This document shows positions 51,672 through 58,971 of a stretch of 64,000 bases of DNA, piece after piece. Below the pieces are notes generated by a model. The model had not been told where the DNA came from. It saw nothing but the letters and a program-made list of their open reading frames with translations, and searched no databases. The DNA is taken from contig CACZQB010000058.1 in assembly GCA_902783255.1 (NCBI GenBank), positions 1 to 64,000 of the forward strand, read 5' to 3'. Made by a program: the position numbers and the translations under genes. This DNA is from Oscillospiraceae bacterium. Lineage in GTDB: Bacteria > Bacillota > Clostridia > Oscillospirales > UBA644. Each line of letters begins with the position of its first letter. Positions within the stretch are counted from its first letter, which is position 1.

Positions 51672-52940
51672 TTATTTTATTTTTTTTGCTTCAACATAAA
51701 AACGCTTGTCGTCTGCCTCGCCCATTGAAAATGTCTTTCTGGGCAGCACACCGGCTGTCATAACCATATCAAACAAATCACTTTTTGATATGGACGGCAT
51801 TAAAATTGCTATATTACCGGCTTTTCTTCCAAGATCTATCGCAACGCCGTCTCCGTGAATATAATCTATTTTTGCGGATGTATCCACATTTTTCAGGTAA
51901 TAGTCAATAAATTCCTGAACACACGCAATAGGCAGCTTTGCTTCTTCAAAACAGAGTTCATATACGTGATTTTTGTCTTCGCTCACAGTTACAAAATCAT
52001 TGAATTCGTCAATATCACATATGTCTTCTTTTATTCCGTCTCCGAAATATCTGAGCAGTTCTTCCCTGAAAAGTTCGGTATCCGTTCCGAAAACTACTCT
52101 GTGCACAGGCTCAAAATCGAGCGAGCTGTCGTGAATATTCACGACCTCAGCAAGTGCGAAACGCGCAGGATGTGTTTTTCTTTCTTCTTCTGAAAGTGAT
52201 CTCTTGATATTCTCCCAACAGGTTTTGGCGGTTGCAAGCGAGTGGTTCCCGTCGCCTACGGCAAACAATATCGGAGCTTTGCTTCCGGCTCGATCGACTG
52301 TATGAGCGAGAAGCTCTTCAAACCCTTTATCAATATACTCTTTTGCTGCGTCCCCGACTTGCCATCCTGAAATATAGCCGCTGTTTTTCATCAGCTTGAA
52401 ATCATATACTTTTTTCATGCTCGATTTCATTTTTTCAAGCGAGGAAAAGACTATATTGCCGGGATCATCAAAAAGAATCATTATATGCGGAAGCTCCAGA
52501 AGCGCGTTTTGTCGAATCTTTACTCTCGGCGGGATCCGTTCCGTTACCGTTTTTTCAGTAGCGCGTATGAGCGATGTCGAATCCGGCGAAAAATCATATT
52601 CTTCAAGGTCAACAGCGCCGATTATTCCCCGTCTTACCGCATCTGAACGTAATGTTCTTTCAACATAAATATAAGTATTTTTATATTCCGTAAAAATATT
52701 ATCGTCAATGTATTCCTTCATCGTATTATTGATTTTTTCTATACGATGGTCAACATTTTCATCTTCAAGATATATTTCGGGCAGTGTTATTTTCAGTGTG
52801 CTTGGAGCTCCGCCTACAATTTCTTCAACATCTTTCCAGTAGCTCATATCGGATGTATACTGGTCGCATGCGATAACGCTCCATTTTTCAAGATCTGTTC
52901 TGGGGATAAGAATGTCTGCGGGATAAAATGGTGCCTTCAT
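51672..52940 (-). CDS. DUF1015-family protein
   Basis: A 422-residue cytoplasmic protein of a widespread, incompletely characterised family. The diagnostic motif VGDGNHSLATAKT is at about 228-240, with WSVIACDQYTSD near the N-terminus (20-31) and FDDPGN in between. DUF1015 has been related to ParB/SerK-like kinases, and members are often encoded beside serine biosynthesis genes, which are absent here. ATG 52940 was chosen (GGAGAT upstream) over an in-frame start 13 codons earlier. It is co-oriented with mscL. Confidence 0.88.
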   Translation of the reverse strand: MKAPFYPADILIPRTDLEKWSVIACDQYTSDMSYWKDVEEIVGGAPSTLKITLPEIYLEDENVDHRIEKINNTMKEYIDDNIFTEYKNTYIYVERTLRSDAVRRGIIGAVDLEEYDFSPDSTSLIRATEKTVTERIPPRVKIRQNALLELPHIMILFDDPGNIVFSSLEKMKSSMKKVYDFKLMKNSGYISGWQVGDAAKEYIDKGFEELLAHTVDRAGSKAPILFAVGDGNHSLATAKTCWENIKRSLSEEERKTHPARFALAEVVNIHDSSLDFEPVHRVVFGTDTELFREELLRYFGDGIKEDICDIDEFNDFVTVSEDKNHVYELCFEEAKLPIACVQEFIDYYLKNVDTSAKIDYIHGDGVAIDLGRKAGNIAILMPSISKSDLFDMVMTAGVLPRKTFSMGEADDKRFYVEAKKIK

Positions 52941-53042
52941 ATAAATCTCCTGTTGTATCGTGCAAAGGAACTTTTTCAATTACGATAATTATATCGTTAT
53001 TTCGTTTTTCTTATGTGACAATTTTGGGAACTTTGTTGAACG

Positions 53043-53078
53043 AAACAGGCACAAAACTCTTTGTTGACCTGTTTTTTT
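53043..53078 (+). terminator. Terminator-like hairpin in a divergent intergenic region
   Basis: AAACAGG (53043-53049) pairs with CCTGTTT (53068-53074), inner CAAA/TTTG pairs, then a run of T to 53078. No plus-strand gene lies directly upstream. Confidence 0.45.
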
Positions 53079-53162
53079 GTATTTGCGGAGATTTATGGAT
53101 CGTCAGCACTGTCTTTGTAAATGTGAATTTTTTTTGGAACAAAAAATTTACAAAGAAAAGTA

Positions 53163-53191
53163 TTGATATTTGCGTCTGGTGATGGTATAAT
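53163..53191 (+). promoter_or_regulatory. Sigma-A promoter of the zinc-ribbon/flippase pair
   Basis: TTGATA (53163-53168), 17 bp, TATAAT (53186-53191), about 40 nt before the start codon. Confidence 0.8.
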
Positions 53192-53232
53192 GTAAATAAT
53201 AATATTTAAATCATGGAAAAGGAGTATATTGC

Positions 53233-53622
53233 ATGGATATCAACAATTTCAACAAAGATGAAATAATCAGTAAAGGCAAAGATATCACCGATGCCGCATA
53301 TCAGAAAAGTTTAGAAATAATAGAAAGAACTAAAATCAGATTCAAACTTCAGGAAGCAAAAGCAACTCAAAAGCGCGCATATGTCCGTCTCGGCAAGATT
53401 GCTTACGAACTTATAAAATCAGGCGAAATCAAACCCGATGAACGTATGTCAGGTCTTGAATCCGAAATAGATACGGCAAATTATAACGTAAAACTTCTTA
53501 TGCGTGAACAGAGTGAACTGCGCGGAGCGGCAGTATGTCCCAAATGCGGTTTTCTTAACCCCGAGCGCGCTAAATTCTGCTCAGAATGCGCAGCACCTCT
53601 TCATGAAGACACTGATAAATAA
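53233..53622 (+). CDS. Helical protein with C-terminal zinc ribbon
   Basis: A 129-residue protein. Residues about 10-95 form long charged helices, probably a coiled coil (RFKLQEAKATQKRAYVRLGK). The end is a zinc ribbon, CPKCGFLNPERAKFCSECAAPL, with two CxxC pairs. This layout occurs in many small Firmicute proteins of unknown function. It is separated by 2 nt from the MurJ/SpoVB-like flippase gene and is likely co-translated with it. Start ATG 53233 follows AAAAGGAG. Confidence 0.8.
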   Translation: MDINNFNKDEIISKGKDITDAAYQKSLEIIERTKIRFKLQEAKATQKRAYVRLGKIAYELIKSGEIKPDERMSGLESEIDTANYNVKLLMREQSELRGAAVCPKCGFLNPERAKFCSECAAPLHEDTDK

Positions 53623-53624
53623 CA

Positions 53625-55211
53625 ATGTCTGAAAGAAAACAAAGCGTAGCATACGGCGCACTGGTACTCTCAGTATCAGGCTTTCTTGTAAAACTTGTCG
53701 GTGCGGTATTCAGGATCCCTCTGACAAATCTTGTCGGTGCTGCCGCAATGAGTTACTATACATCAGCATACAGTATATATGTTTTTCTCCTTGCCATCGC
53801 CACTTCCGGACTTCCTACCGGCATAGCCACCATGGTGTCACGTTCTCTCGCATTGGAAAAATATAAAGACGTTCCGAGAATAATGAAGATCGCCGCGCTG
53901 ATCTTCGTCCCACTTGGAATTTGCCTTGCGCTTCTCGGTTTCGTTTTTGCAATGCCTCTTGCTGAGGCGATGAACAGCAAAGAAGCATATTGGTCAGTTG
54001 CAGCCGTAATGCCTGCTATCGTCTGTATTTGCGTTGTTTCTGTCTTTAAGGGCTTTTTTCAGGGGTACAGAAATATGACGCCCACGGCGGTCTCAAACCT
54101 TATAGAGGCGATAGTGAAGCTCATAGCGGGATATGGCATAGCATTCTTTCTCTATAATCGCGGGTATCCGCTCGAACAGGTTGTCGGCGGCGCCGTTCTT
54201 GGCGTTTCCGTAAGCACGATGGCTGCGATGATTTTTATGTCGTCAAGATATCTTTTCAGAAGCAAAAACTACCGTCTGCCTGCGAAGGAATCTCTTCCAT
54301 CAGAAGAAACTCCGGTAAAAAAGCTTACACGCGATTTTCTTATCATTTCTTTGCCCCTTATCGTCAGTTCCGTTACCGCAAATCTTATGAGTCTTGTTGA
54401 TGCATTTGTGGTAATGAACAGGCTTAAAGTGTATCTGTCCATCGAAGAGTCAAAACTGCTGTGGGGCTCTTACGGCAATATGGCGCTTACGATCTTTAAT
54501 CTTCCGTCATTTCTTATCACGGCGATCGGTATGAGCCTTATTCCGGCAATTGCTGCTGCTCATGCAAAAAAGGACAGACAAAGTATCCTTAAAACATCAA
54601 ACGATACATTGAGATTTTCGGCGATTCTCGCTTTTGGCAGCGCATTCGGCCTTAATGCCGTGTCGGAACACGTTCTCAGGCTGTTTTATCCCGGCGATCC
54701 TGCAGGTGTGGAAGCGGCAACTCCGCTTCTTCAGATTATTTCTTTTGCGCTCATATCTGTAGGTCTTACCAACATCACCGCATCAATTCTTCAGGCCGTC
54801 GGCAAAACGTATCTGCCGGTAATTTCAGTAGCGGCGGGCGCGGCGATAAAGACTGTCAGCACACTTATTCTCGTCAGCATTCCCGAAGTAAATGTCCTCG
54901 GCGCTCCGATAGCTACCAATATAGCATATCCTGTTATGCTTGTTATGAACATCTTTTTTATCAAAAAAAATCTCGGTTTTTTACCCGAATGGAAGAACGT
55001 TCTTTTCAAACCGCTTGCGTCCGGAATCGTCTGCTGGGGAGCAGCAAAACTCTTTTTGTTCCTGTTTGAGAAAATTTTACCGACCAAAATAGCTCTTTTC
55101 CCTGCAATTATATGTGCAATATTAGCATATTTTGCCTTTATGTTGGTTATAAATTTGGTAAGTTTTAATGAATTTAGAGATTTTTTGTTAAAAAAACGAA
55201 ATAATGCTTGA
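53625..55211 (+). CDS. Polysaccharide/lipid-II-type flippase (SpoVB/YabM/MurJ-like, MVF superfamily)
   Basis: A 528-residue protein with about fourteen membrane helices. The N-terminal motif GFLVKLVGAVFRIPLTNLVG, SAYSIYVFLLAIATSGLPTG, and GFFQGYRNMTPTAVSNLIEA are the landmarks of the SpoVB/YabM group of lipid-linked oligosaccharide flippases. Such proteins move undecaprenyl-linked precursors across the membrane for peptidoglycan or other polymers. Gene order (flippase, HU, rqcP, divIC, S1) parallels the yabM region of Bacillus. It is probably co-expressed with the zinc-ribbon protein. The exact substrate is uncertain. Confidence 0.88.
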   Translation: MSERKQSVAYGALVLSVSGFLVKLVGAVFRIPLTNLVGAAAMSYYTSAYSIYVFLLAIATSGLPTGIATMVSRSLALEKYKDVPRIMKIAALIFVPLGICLALLGFVFAMPLAEAMNSKEAYWSVAAVMPAIVCICVVSVFKGFFQGYRNMTPTAVSNLIEAIVKLIAGYGIAFFLYNRGYPLEQVVGGAVLGVSVSTMAAMIFMSSRYLFRSKNYRLPAKESLPSEETPVKKLTRDFLIISLPLIVSSVTANLMSLVDAFVVMNRLKVYLSIEESKLLWGSYGNMALTIFNLPSFLITAIGMSLIPAIAAAHAKKDRQSILKTSNDTLRFSAILAFGSAFGLNAVSEHVLRLFYPGDPAGVEAATPLLQIISFALISVGLTNITASILQAVGKTYLPVISVAAGAAIKTVSTLILVSIPEVNVLGAPIATNIAYPVMLVMNIFFIKKNLGFLPEWKNVLFKPLASGIVCWGAAKLFLFLFEKILPTKIALFPAIICAILAYFAFMLVINLVSFNEFRDFLLKKRNNA

Positions 55212-55236
55212 AAAATTCACCAAAAAGGTGTAAAAT
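55208..55236 (+). promoter_or_regulatory. Sigma-A promoter of hup
   Basis: TTGAAA (55208-55213), 17 bp, TAAAAT (55231-55236); the -35 box overlaps the flippase stop codon. Confidence 0.8.
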
Positions 55237-55277
55237 AGTATCAGAAATATATAAAACAAGTTTTTGGAGGCACTAAA

Positions 55278-55553
55278 ATGAATAAAAACGTAATTGTTTA
55301 CGATGTAGCAGAAAAAACAGGACTTTCTAAGAAACAAACTGCGGAAGTTATCGACGCTTTTATCGAGAGTATTACAAATGCTCTTAAGGCAGGCGATAAA
55401 GTTCAGCTCGTTGGCTTCGGATGCTTTGAAGTTCGTGAAAGAGCTGCCAGAGAAGGCAGAAACCCCCAGAAGCCCGAAGAAAAGATCGCCATCCCCGCAA
55501 CAAAAGTTCCTGTATTCAAAGCAGGCAAGGTTCTTCGCGAAGAAATCAAATAA
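55278..55553 (+). CDS. hup: HU-type nucleoid DNA-binding protein
   Basis: A 91-residue histone-like protein that bends and compacts DNA as a dimer. The N-terminal helices (VAEKTGLSKKQTAEVIDAFIESI) and the DNA-gripping beta arm with GRNPQKPEEKIAIPATKVPVFKAGK are complete. GGAGG lies ten nt before the ATG. High-expression-like codon use fits an abundant protein. It has its own promoter inside the end of the flippase gene and is followed 6 nt later by rqcP. Confidence 0.96.
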   Translation: MNKNVIVYDVAEKTGLSKKQTAEVIDAFIESITNALKAGDKVQLVGFGCFEVRERAAREGRNPQKPEEKIAIPATKVPVFKAGKVLREEIK

Positions 55554-55559
55554 TTCACA

Positions 55560-55805
55560 GTGCGGCTCGATAAATTTCTTAAAGTTTCCCGCCTTATAAA
55601 AAGGCGCACAGTCGCAAATGAAGCATGCTCCGGTTCACACGTCACTGTGAACGGTAAAACTGCAAAGCCGGCATACGATCTAAAAGTCGGCGACATTATA
55701 GAGCTTTATCTGGGCGGCAAGACATCTAAATTCGAAGTCCTGTCTCTTTCGGAACATGTTTCAAAGGAAAATGCATCGCAGATGTATCGTGCATTATCCG
55801 AGTAA
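55560..55805 (+). CDS. rqcP: RqcP / YabO-type S4-domain ribosome quality-control protein
   Basis: An 81-residue protein that is essentially one S4 RNA-binding domain (MRLDKFLKVSRLIKRRTVAN, then VTVNGKTAKPAYDLKVGD). In Bacillus, RqcP (YabO) works with RqcH to add alanine tails to nascent chains on stalled 50S subunits. The start is GTG 55560. The hup-rqcP order and the downstream divIC and S1 genes match the conserved Firmicute cluster; yabP and yabQ, which normally follow, are absent. Confidence 0.9.
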   Translation: MRLDKFLKVSRLIKRRTVANEACSGSHVTVNGKTAKPAYDLKVGDIIELYLGGKTSKFEVLSLSEHVSKENASQMYRALSE

Positions 55806-55819
55806 TCAATATCTTCATA

Positions 55820-55848
55820 AAATGCTCTGCGTTTTTTGCAGAGCATTT
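55820..55848 (+). terminator. Terminator-like hairpin after rqcP
   Basis: An 11-bp perfect stem AAATGCTCTGC/GCAGAGCATTT with a 7-nt loop; no T run directly follows. Confidence 0.7.
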
Positions 55849-55939
55849 AAATTACTGATTTTCGACGTTTTTAAATAGTCAAGTCATATGTATTGTCAAA
55901 AAAAGTTCGCAAATAAAATAAAAAAGTCAAAGTAAGGTA

Positions 55940-55968
55940 TTGAAATAAAGCCAAAAATATGATATAAT
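55940..55968 (+). promoter_or_regulatory. Sigma-A promoter of the divIC-like/S1 pair
   Basis: TTGAAA (55940-55945), 17 bp, TATAAT (55963-55968). Confidence 0.85.
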
Positions 55969-55999
55969 AATAAAAGACGATAAAGAAGGATGGGGGATT

Positions 56000-56275
56000 A
56001 TGTCCAAAACAAGCATGTTTATACGACTCTTGCTGTTTGTTATTGCGGCAGCATCTGTCATCAGTCTTATTTTTATGCAGCTTGATATTTCCGATAAAGA
56101 AAAAGAAATCGCTCTTGTGACTGAGCGGATCAAAGAACAGAAGATTCGAAACAGTGAGCTTGCAGATCTTCTTTCTGACGGAAATGAAGATGATTTTTAT
56201 CGTACGATTGCCGAGGATAATCTCGGATTCGGTCAAAATGACGAAAAAATTTATAAAGATATATCTGGCAACTGA
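56000..56275 (+). CDS. divIC: DivIC/FtsB-like septum formation initiator
   Basis: A 91-residue bitopic membrane protein with one N-terminal helix (about 8-27), then a coiled coil (DKEKEIALVTERIKEQKIRN) and a conserved ending, IAEDNLGFGQNDEKIYKD, of the DivIC/FtsB family. With FtsL and DivIB/FtsQ it signals to septal cell-wall synthesis at the division site. GGATGGGGG precedes the ATG. It is followed 19 nt later by the S1-domain gene, as in the yab cluster of Bacillus. Confidence 0.87.
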   Translation: MSKTSMFIRLLLFVIAAASVISLIFMQLDISDKEKEIALVTERIKEQKIRNSELADLLSDGNEDDFYRTIAEDNLGFGQNDEKIYKDISGN

Positions 56276-56294
56276 TTACAGGAGGGTTTTTTGC

Positions 56295-56669
56295 ATGGCC
56301 ATTGATGTCGGACATATTTATGTCGGCACTGTTACCGCGCTTTCAAAATTCGGAGCGTTTGTTAAACTACCCGGAGGCAAAAGCGGTATGGTGCATATAT
56401 CAGAGGTTTCCGCAGATTATGTCAAAGATTTAAGCGATCATCTTTCCGAAGGCAGCGAAGTTCGTGTTAAAGTTATTTCCATTGATGAAAAGGGCAGAAT
56501 AAATCTTTCAATCAAAAAGGCTCTTGAAGAAGACATCGCTTCTGCAAAAAAAACTGTTTCGTTTGAAGATATGCTCTCTAAATTCAAGCAGGAAAGCGAC
56601 GATAAATTCGCGGATTTTAAAATGAGCAAAGAAAACCGCCGCAATGAGTATGCAAGACGAAGAAAATAA
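56295..56669 (+). CDS. S1-domain RNA-binding protein (YabR-like)
   Basis: A 124-residue protein with one S1 OB-fold (about 5-72: GHIYVGTVTALSKFGAFVKL, GMVHISEVS, KVISIDEKGRINLSIKKA) and a charged C-terminal tail ending NRRNEYARRRK. Homologues are small general-stress-type S1 proteins found next to divIC. It likely binds RNA or ribosomes; exact role unknown. ATG 56295 was chosen, with GGAGGG upstream; a longer open frame overlapping divIC has no ribosome site. Confidence 0.9.
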   Translation: MAIDVGHIYVGTVTALSKFGAFVKLPGGKSGMVHISEVSADYVKDLSDHLSEGSEVRVKVISIDEKGRINLSIKKALEEDIASAKKTVSFEDMLSKFKQESDDKFADFKMSKENRRNEYARRRK

Positions 56670-56682
56670 TCATCAAACAATC

Positions 56683-56713
56683 AAATCTCCGATTTTTTCG
56701 GAGATTTTTTTGT
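56683..56713 (+). terminator. Terminator of the divIC-like/S1 transcript
   Basis: A 10-bp stem AAATCTCCGA/TCGGAGATTT closing on a short T loop and running into seven T. Confidence 0.9.
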
Positions 56714-56779
56714 TGTCGTTTTTTCGCGGCACAGATCAGTTATTGCTATCTTTTATCTCTATTTGAATAAATATTACTA

Positions 56780-56808
56780 TTTACGACACATTTATGGTGT
56801 ATCATAAT
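56780..56808 (+). promoter_or_regulatory. Possible promoter of the DUF5050 gene
   Basis: TTTACG (56780-56785), 17 bp, CATAAT (56803-56808); weak match, near-palindromic spacer. Confidence 0.35.
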
Positions 56809-56839
56809 ATAGAATTCATTTGAAACGGAGAATCATTAA

Positions 56840-58096
56840 ATGCTGATGTGCCCTGTCTGCGGCAAACTCTTTGCCGAAAAAGCCGCCTACTGTGATCAGT
56901 GCGGCTGGATTTTTGACAACGATATCACCGCTCTTTCCGATCCTCTCAGCGTTAACGCTGACGATATACGCGCATACGACCTTCGTGTTTATGAGGCAAG
57001 AATGAAGTATCAAAATCATATCAACGACAACATGATCGCCGTTTTTGCAAAAAAATTTAGCAACGATCAACTCAACGAAGCGTCAAACGACCTTGTTGCA
57101 GAAATATTCAACAGCGTTTCTCCCATGCTTGGCGACGTTCTTATTAAAAGACTTAACGATGAAAAAAAACGTTCATTCCTTGCAGAGTCCGACGACAGAT
57201 TCGTAACAATAAAAAACGAGATCGATAATTATTTTACCGAAACTGAATCCGTTATTAAAGATATGAACGGAAATACCGTCAATGACGGTCTGTTTTTCCG
57301 TGCAGACGACCTGATTTTTTTTGCTAATGAAAACGACAGGGGCTGCCTTTACAAAATGTATCCCGATTCAGGCGCAGTAAAAAGGATATGTTACGATGAA
57401 TGTTTTTCTGTTTACGCATACGGAAATTACATTTATTACTGCAATCTTGCCGATAACTGCCGGATCTACAGAATAAGAAGAGACGGTACAGCAAGAAAAG
57501 TTCTGAATAACGATATTTCCTGTTTTATTACAGTCAGAGATAATTATATATACTATTCAAGCCGAAGCGACAGATACGGGCTTTACAGAATGTCTGTAGA
57601 CGGTACCGGTCGTAAACGACTTATAGCAGACGGAGCAAGGGATATCTATATTGTCGGAAATAAGATCTATTTTCAGAATTACAGTCAGAAAGACAGGATT
57701 TATACTGTCAATACAGACGGCACGGAAGAAACGCAGCTAAACAGCGACGATTCTTCTTTCCTGAATTATAATAACGGAAAACTTTATTACTGCAATGCTT
57801 CTGATAAAAATTCAATTTATGTTATGAATACAGACGGCAGTGAAAAAATCAAGATCTGCGACGACAGCTGCTACTATCTCAATGTGTCGGGCGATTATAT
57901 CTTTTACAGCAACCATAACGACGGCAACAGACTGTATCGTATAAATAAGGACGGCACCGGCAAAACAGCCCTCAACAGAGACGACACTTCGTATATTAAT
58001 GTTGTAGACGACTGGGTATACTATAAAAACCGTAAAGATAAAAACCGTATTTATAAAGTCAAAACAGATGGCACTTATTGGCAGAGAATGGAATGA
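56840..58096 (+). CDS. Zinc-ribbon protein with DUF5050-type beta-propeller repeats
   Basis: A 418-residue protein. The N-terminus is a zinc ribbon, CPVCGKLFAEKAAYCDQCG (residues 4-22), followed by a helical linker to about 150. From there about seven repeats of 37-40 residues, each with a Y-I/L-Y-Y-xN core, an I-Y-R/V segment and a final DGT turn, form a DUF5050-like propeller. There is no signal peptide or membrane segment, so it is cytoplasmic, unlike many DUF5050 proteins that are exported. Function unknown; a protein-interaction scaffold is plausible. Confidence 0.8.
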   Translation: MLMCPVCGKLFAEKAAYCDQCGWIFDNDITALSDPLSVNADDIRAYDLRVYEARMKYQNHINDNMIAVFAKKFSNDQLNEASNDLVAEIFNSVSPMLGDVLIKRLNDEKKRSFLAESDDRFVTIKNEIDNYFTETESVIKDMNGNTVNDGLFFRADDLIFFANENDRGCLYKMYPDSGAVKRICYDECFSVYAYGNYIYYCNLADNCRIYRIRRDGTARKVLNNDISCFITVRDNYIYYSSRSDRYGLYRMSVDGTGRKRLIADGARDIYIVGNKIYFQNYSQKDRIYTVNTDGTEETQLNSDDSSFLNYNNGKLYYCNASDKNSIYVMNTDGSEKIKICDDSCYYLNVSGDYIFYSNHNDGNRLYRINKDGTGKTALNRDDTSYINVVDDWVYYKNRKDKNRIYKVKTDGTYWQRME

Positions 58097-58165
58097 CGAA
58101 TTTGTAATATTTTGCTTGATTTTATAAAAATCGCAATATTTTACAAAGCATGACAAAATATTGTA

Positions 58166-58194
58166 TTGACTTTTACGCAGATGTGTTGTATAAT
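58166..58194 (+). promoter_or_regulatory. Sigma-A promoter of the corrinoid protein gene
   Basis: TTGACT (58166-58171), 17 bp, TATAAT (58189-58194). Confidence 0.85.
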
Positions 58195-58223
58195 CAATCA
58201 GAATTTAAAAAGAGGTGCATAAT

Positions 58224-58859
58224 ATGAGCATTCTTAATGATATCAAAGAAAATCTAATAAAAGGTAAAGCAAAAATAGTTGTTGAGCTTGTCAATCAGGC
58301 GCTTAATGACGGTATCGGAGCTAAACAGATACTTGAAGAAGGTCTTCTTGCCGGAATGAACGTTATCGGTGAAAAATTCCAGAAAAATGAAGTTTATGTT
58401 CCCGAAGTCCTTGTTGCGGCAAGAGCTATGAGCAAAGGTACCGAAGTTCTTAAACCTTATCTTGCAGCTTCCGGCGTTGAACCGATCGGCAAAGTTTGTA
58501 TCGGCACTGTTAGAGGCGACCTTCATGATATAGGTAAAAACCTTGTTAAAATGATGCTTGAAGGTAAGGGTTTTGAGGTTATCGACCTCGGCACAGATGT
58601 TGCTCCCGAAACGTTTGTAGAAACAGCAAAGAATGAAGGCTGCCAGATCATATGCTGTTCCGCTCTTCTTACCACTACAATGGGTGCCATGAAAGAAGTC
58701 GTGGATTGCGCAGTAGCTGCTGGAATCCGTGATAAAGTTAAAATCATGGTAGGCGGCGCTCCGCTGACGGATGCATTCTGCAAGCAGATAGGTGCAGATG
58801 CTTATACCCCCGATGCAGCAACCGCGGCTGATGTTGCAGCAAGCTTCGTAGGCAAATAA
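58224..58859 (+). CDS. Corrinoid (cobalamin-binding) methyl-carrier protein
   Basis: A 211-residue protein with an N-terminal helical cap (about 1-85, B12-binding_2) and a Rossmann-like B12-binding domain. The latter holds the base-off/His-on motif D99-x-H101-x-x-G104 (RGDLHDIGKN), then a serine-rich segment (CSALLTTTMGAMKE) and the GGAPLT loop. In MtaC/MtbC/MttC-type systems such proteins carry a methyl group on cobalt between two methyltransferases. No methyltransferase, activator or B12 gene lies next to it. It has a near-consensus promoter and strong terminator, so it is expressed alone. Substrate unknown. Confidence 0.93.
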   Translation: MSILNDIKENLIKGKAKIVVELVNQALNDGIGAKQILEEGLLAGMNVIGEKFQKNEVYVPEVLVAARAMSKGTEVLKPYLAASGVEPIGKVCIGTVRGDLHDIGKNLVKMMLEGKGFEVIDLGTDVAPETFVETAKNEGCQIICCSALLTTTMGAMKEVVDCAVAAGIRDKVKIMVGGAPLTDAFCKQIGADAYTPDAATAADVAASFVGK

Positions 58860-58872
58860 TTTTTTTAAAATT

Positions 58873-58903
58873 AAAACACCGAGAGATCGGTGTTTTATTT
58901 TTT
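58873..58903 (+). terminator. Terminator of the corrinoid protein gene
   Basis: A 10-bp stem AAAACACCGA/TCGGTGTTTT with GAGA loop, then A and seven T. Confidence 0.92.
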
Positions 58904-58907
58904 TATA

Positions 58908-58936
58908 TTGACAAAACATAGATCATATGGTAAAAT
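58908..58936 (+). promoter_or_regulatory. Sigma-A promoter of the GH35 gene
   Basis: TTGACA (58908-58913), 17 bp, TAAAAT (58931-58936). Confidence 0.85.
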
Positions 58937-58944
58937 AACCATAT
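58925..58944 (+). promoter_or_regulatory. Candidate operator overlapping the GH35 -10 box
   Basis: Inverted repeat ATATGGT-N6-ACCATAT whose spacer covers the -10 box, a typical position for a repressor. Confidence 0.5.
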
Positions 58945-58971
58945 AGTATAAAGCAGAACCGGAGGTTTGAT

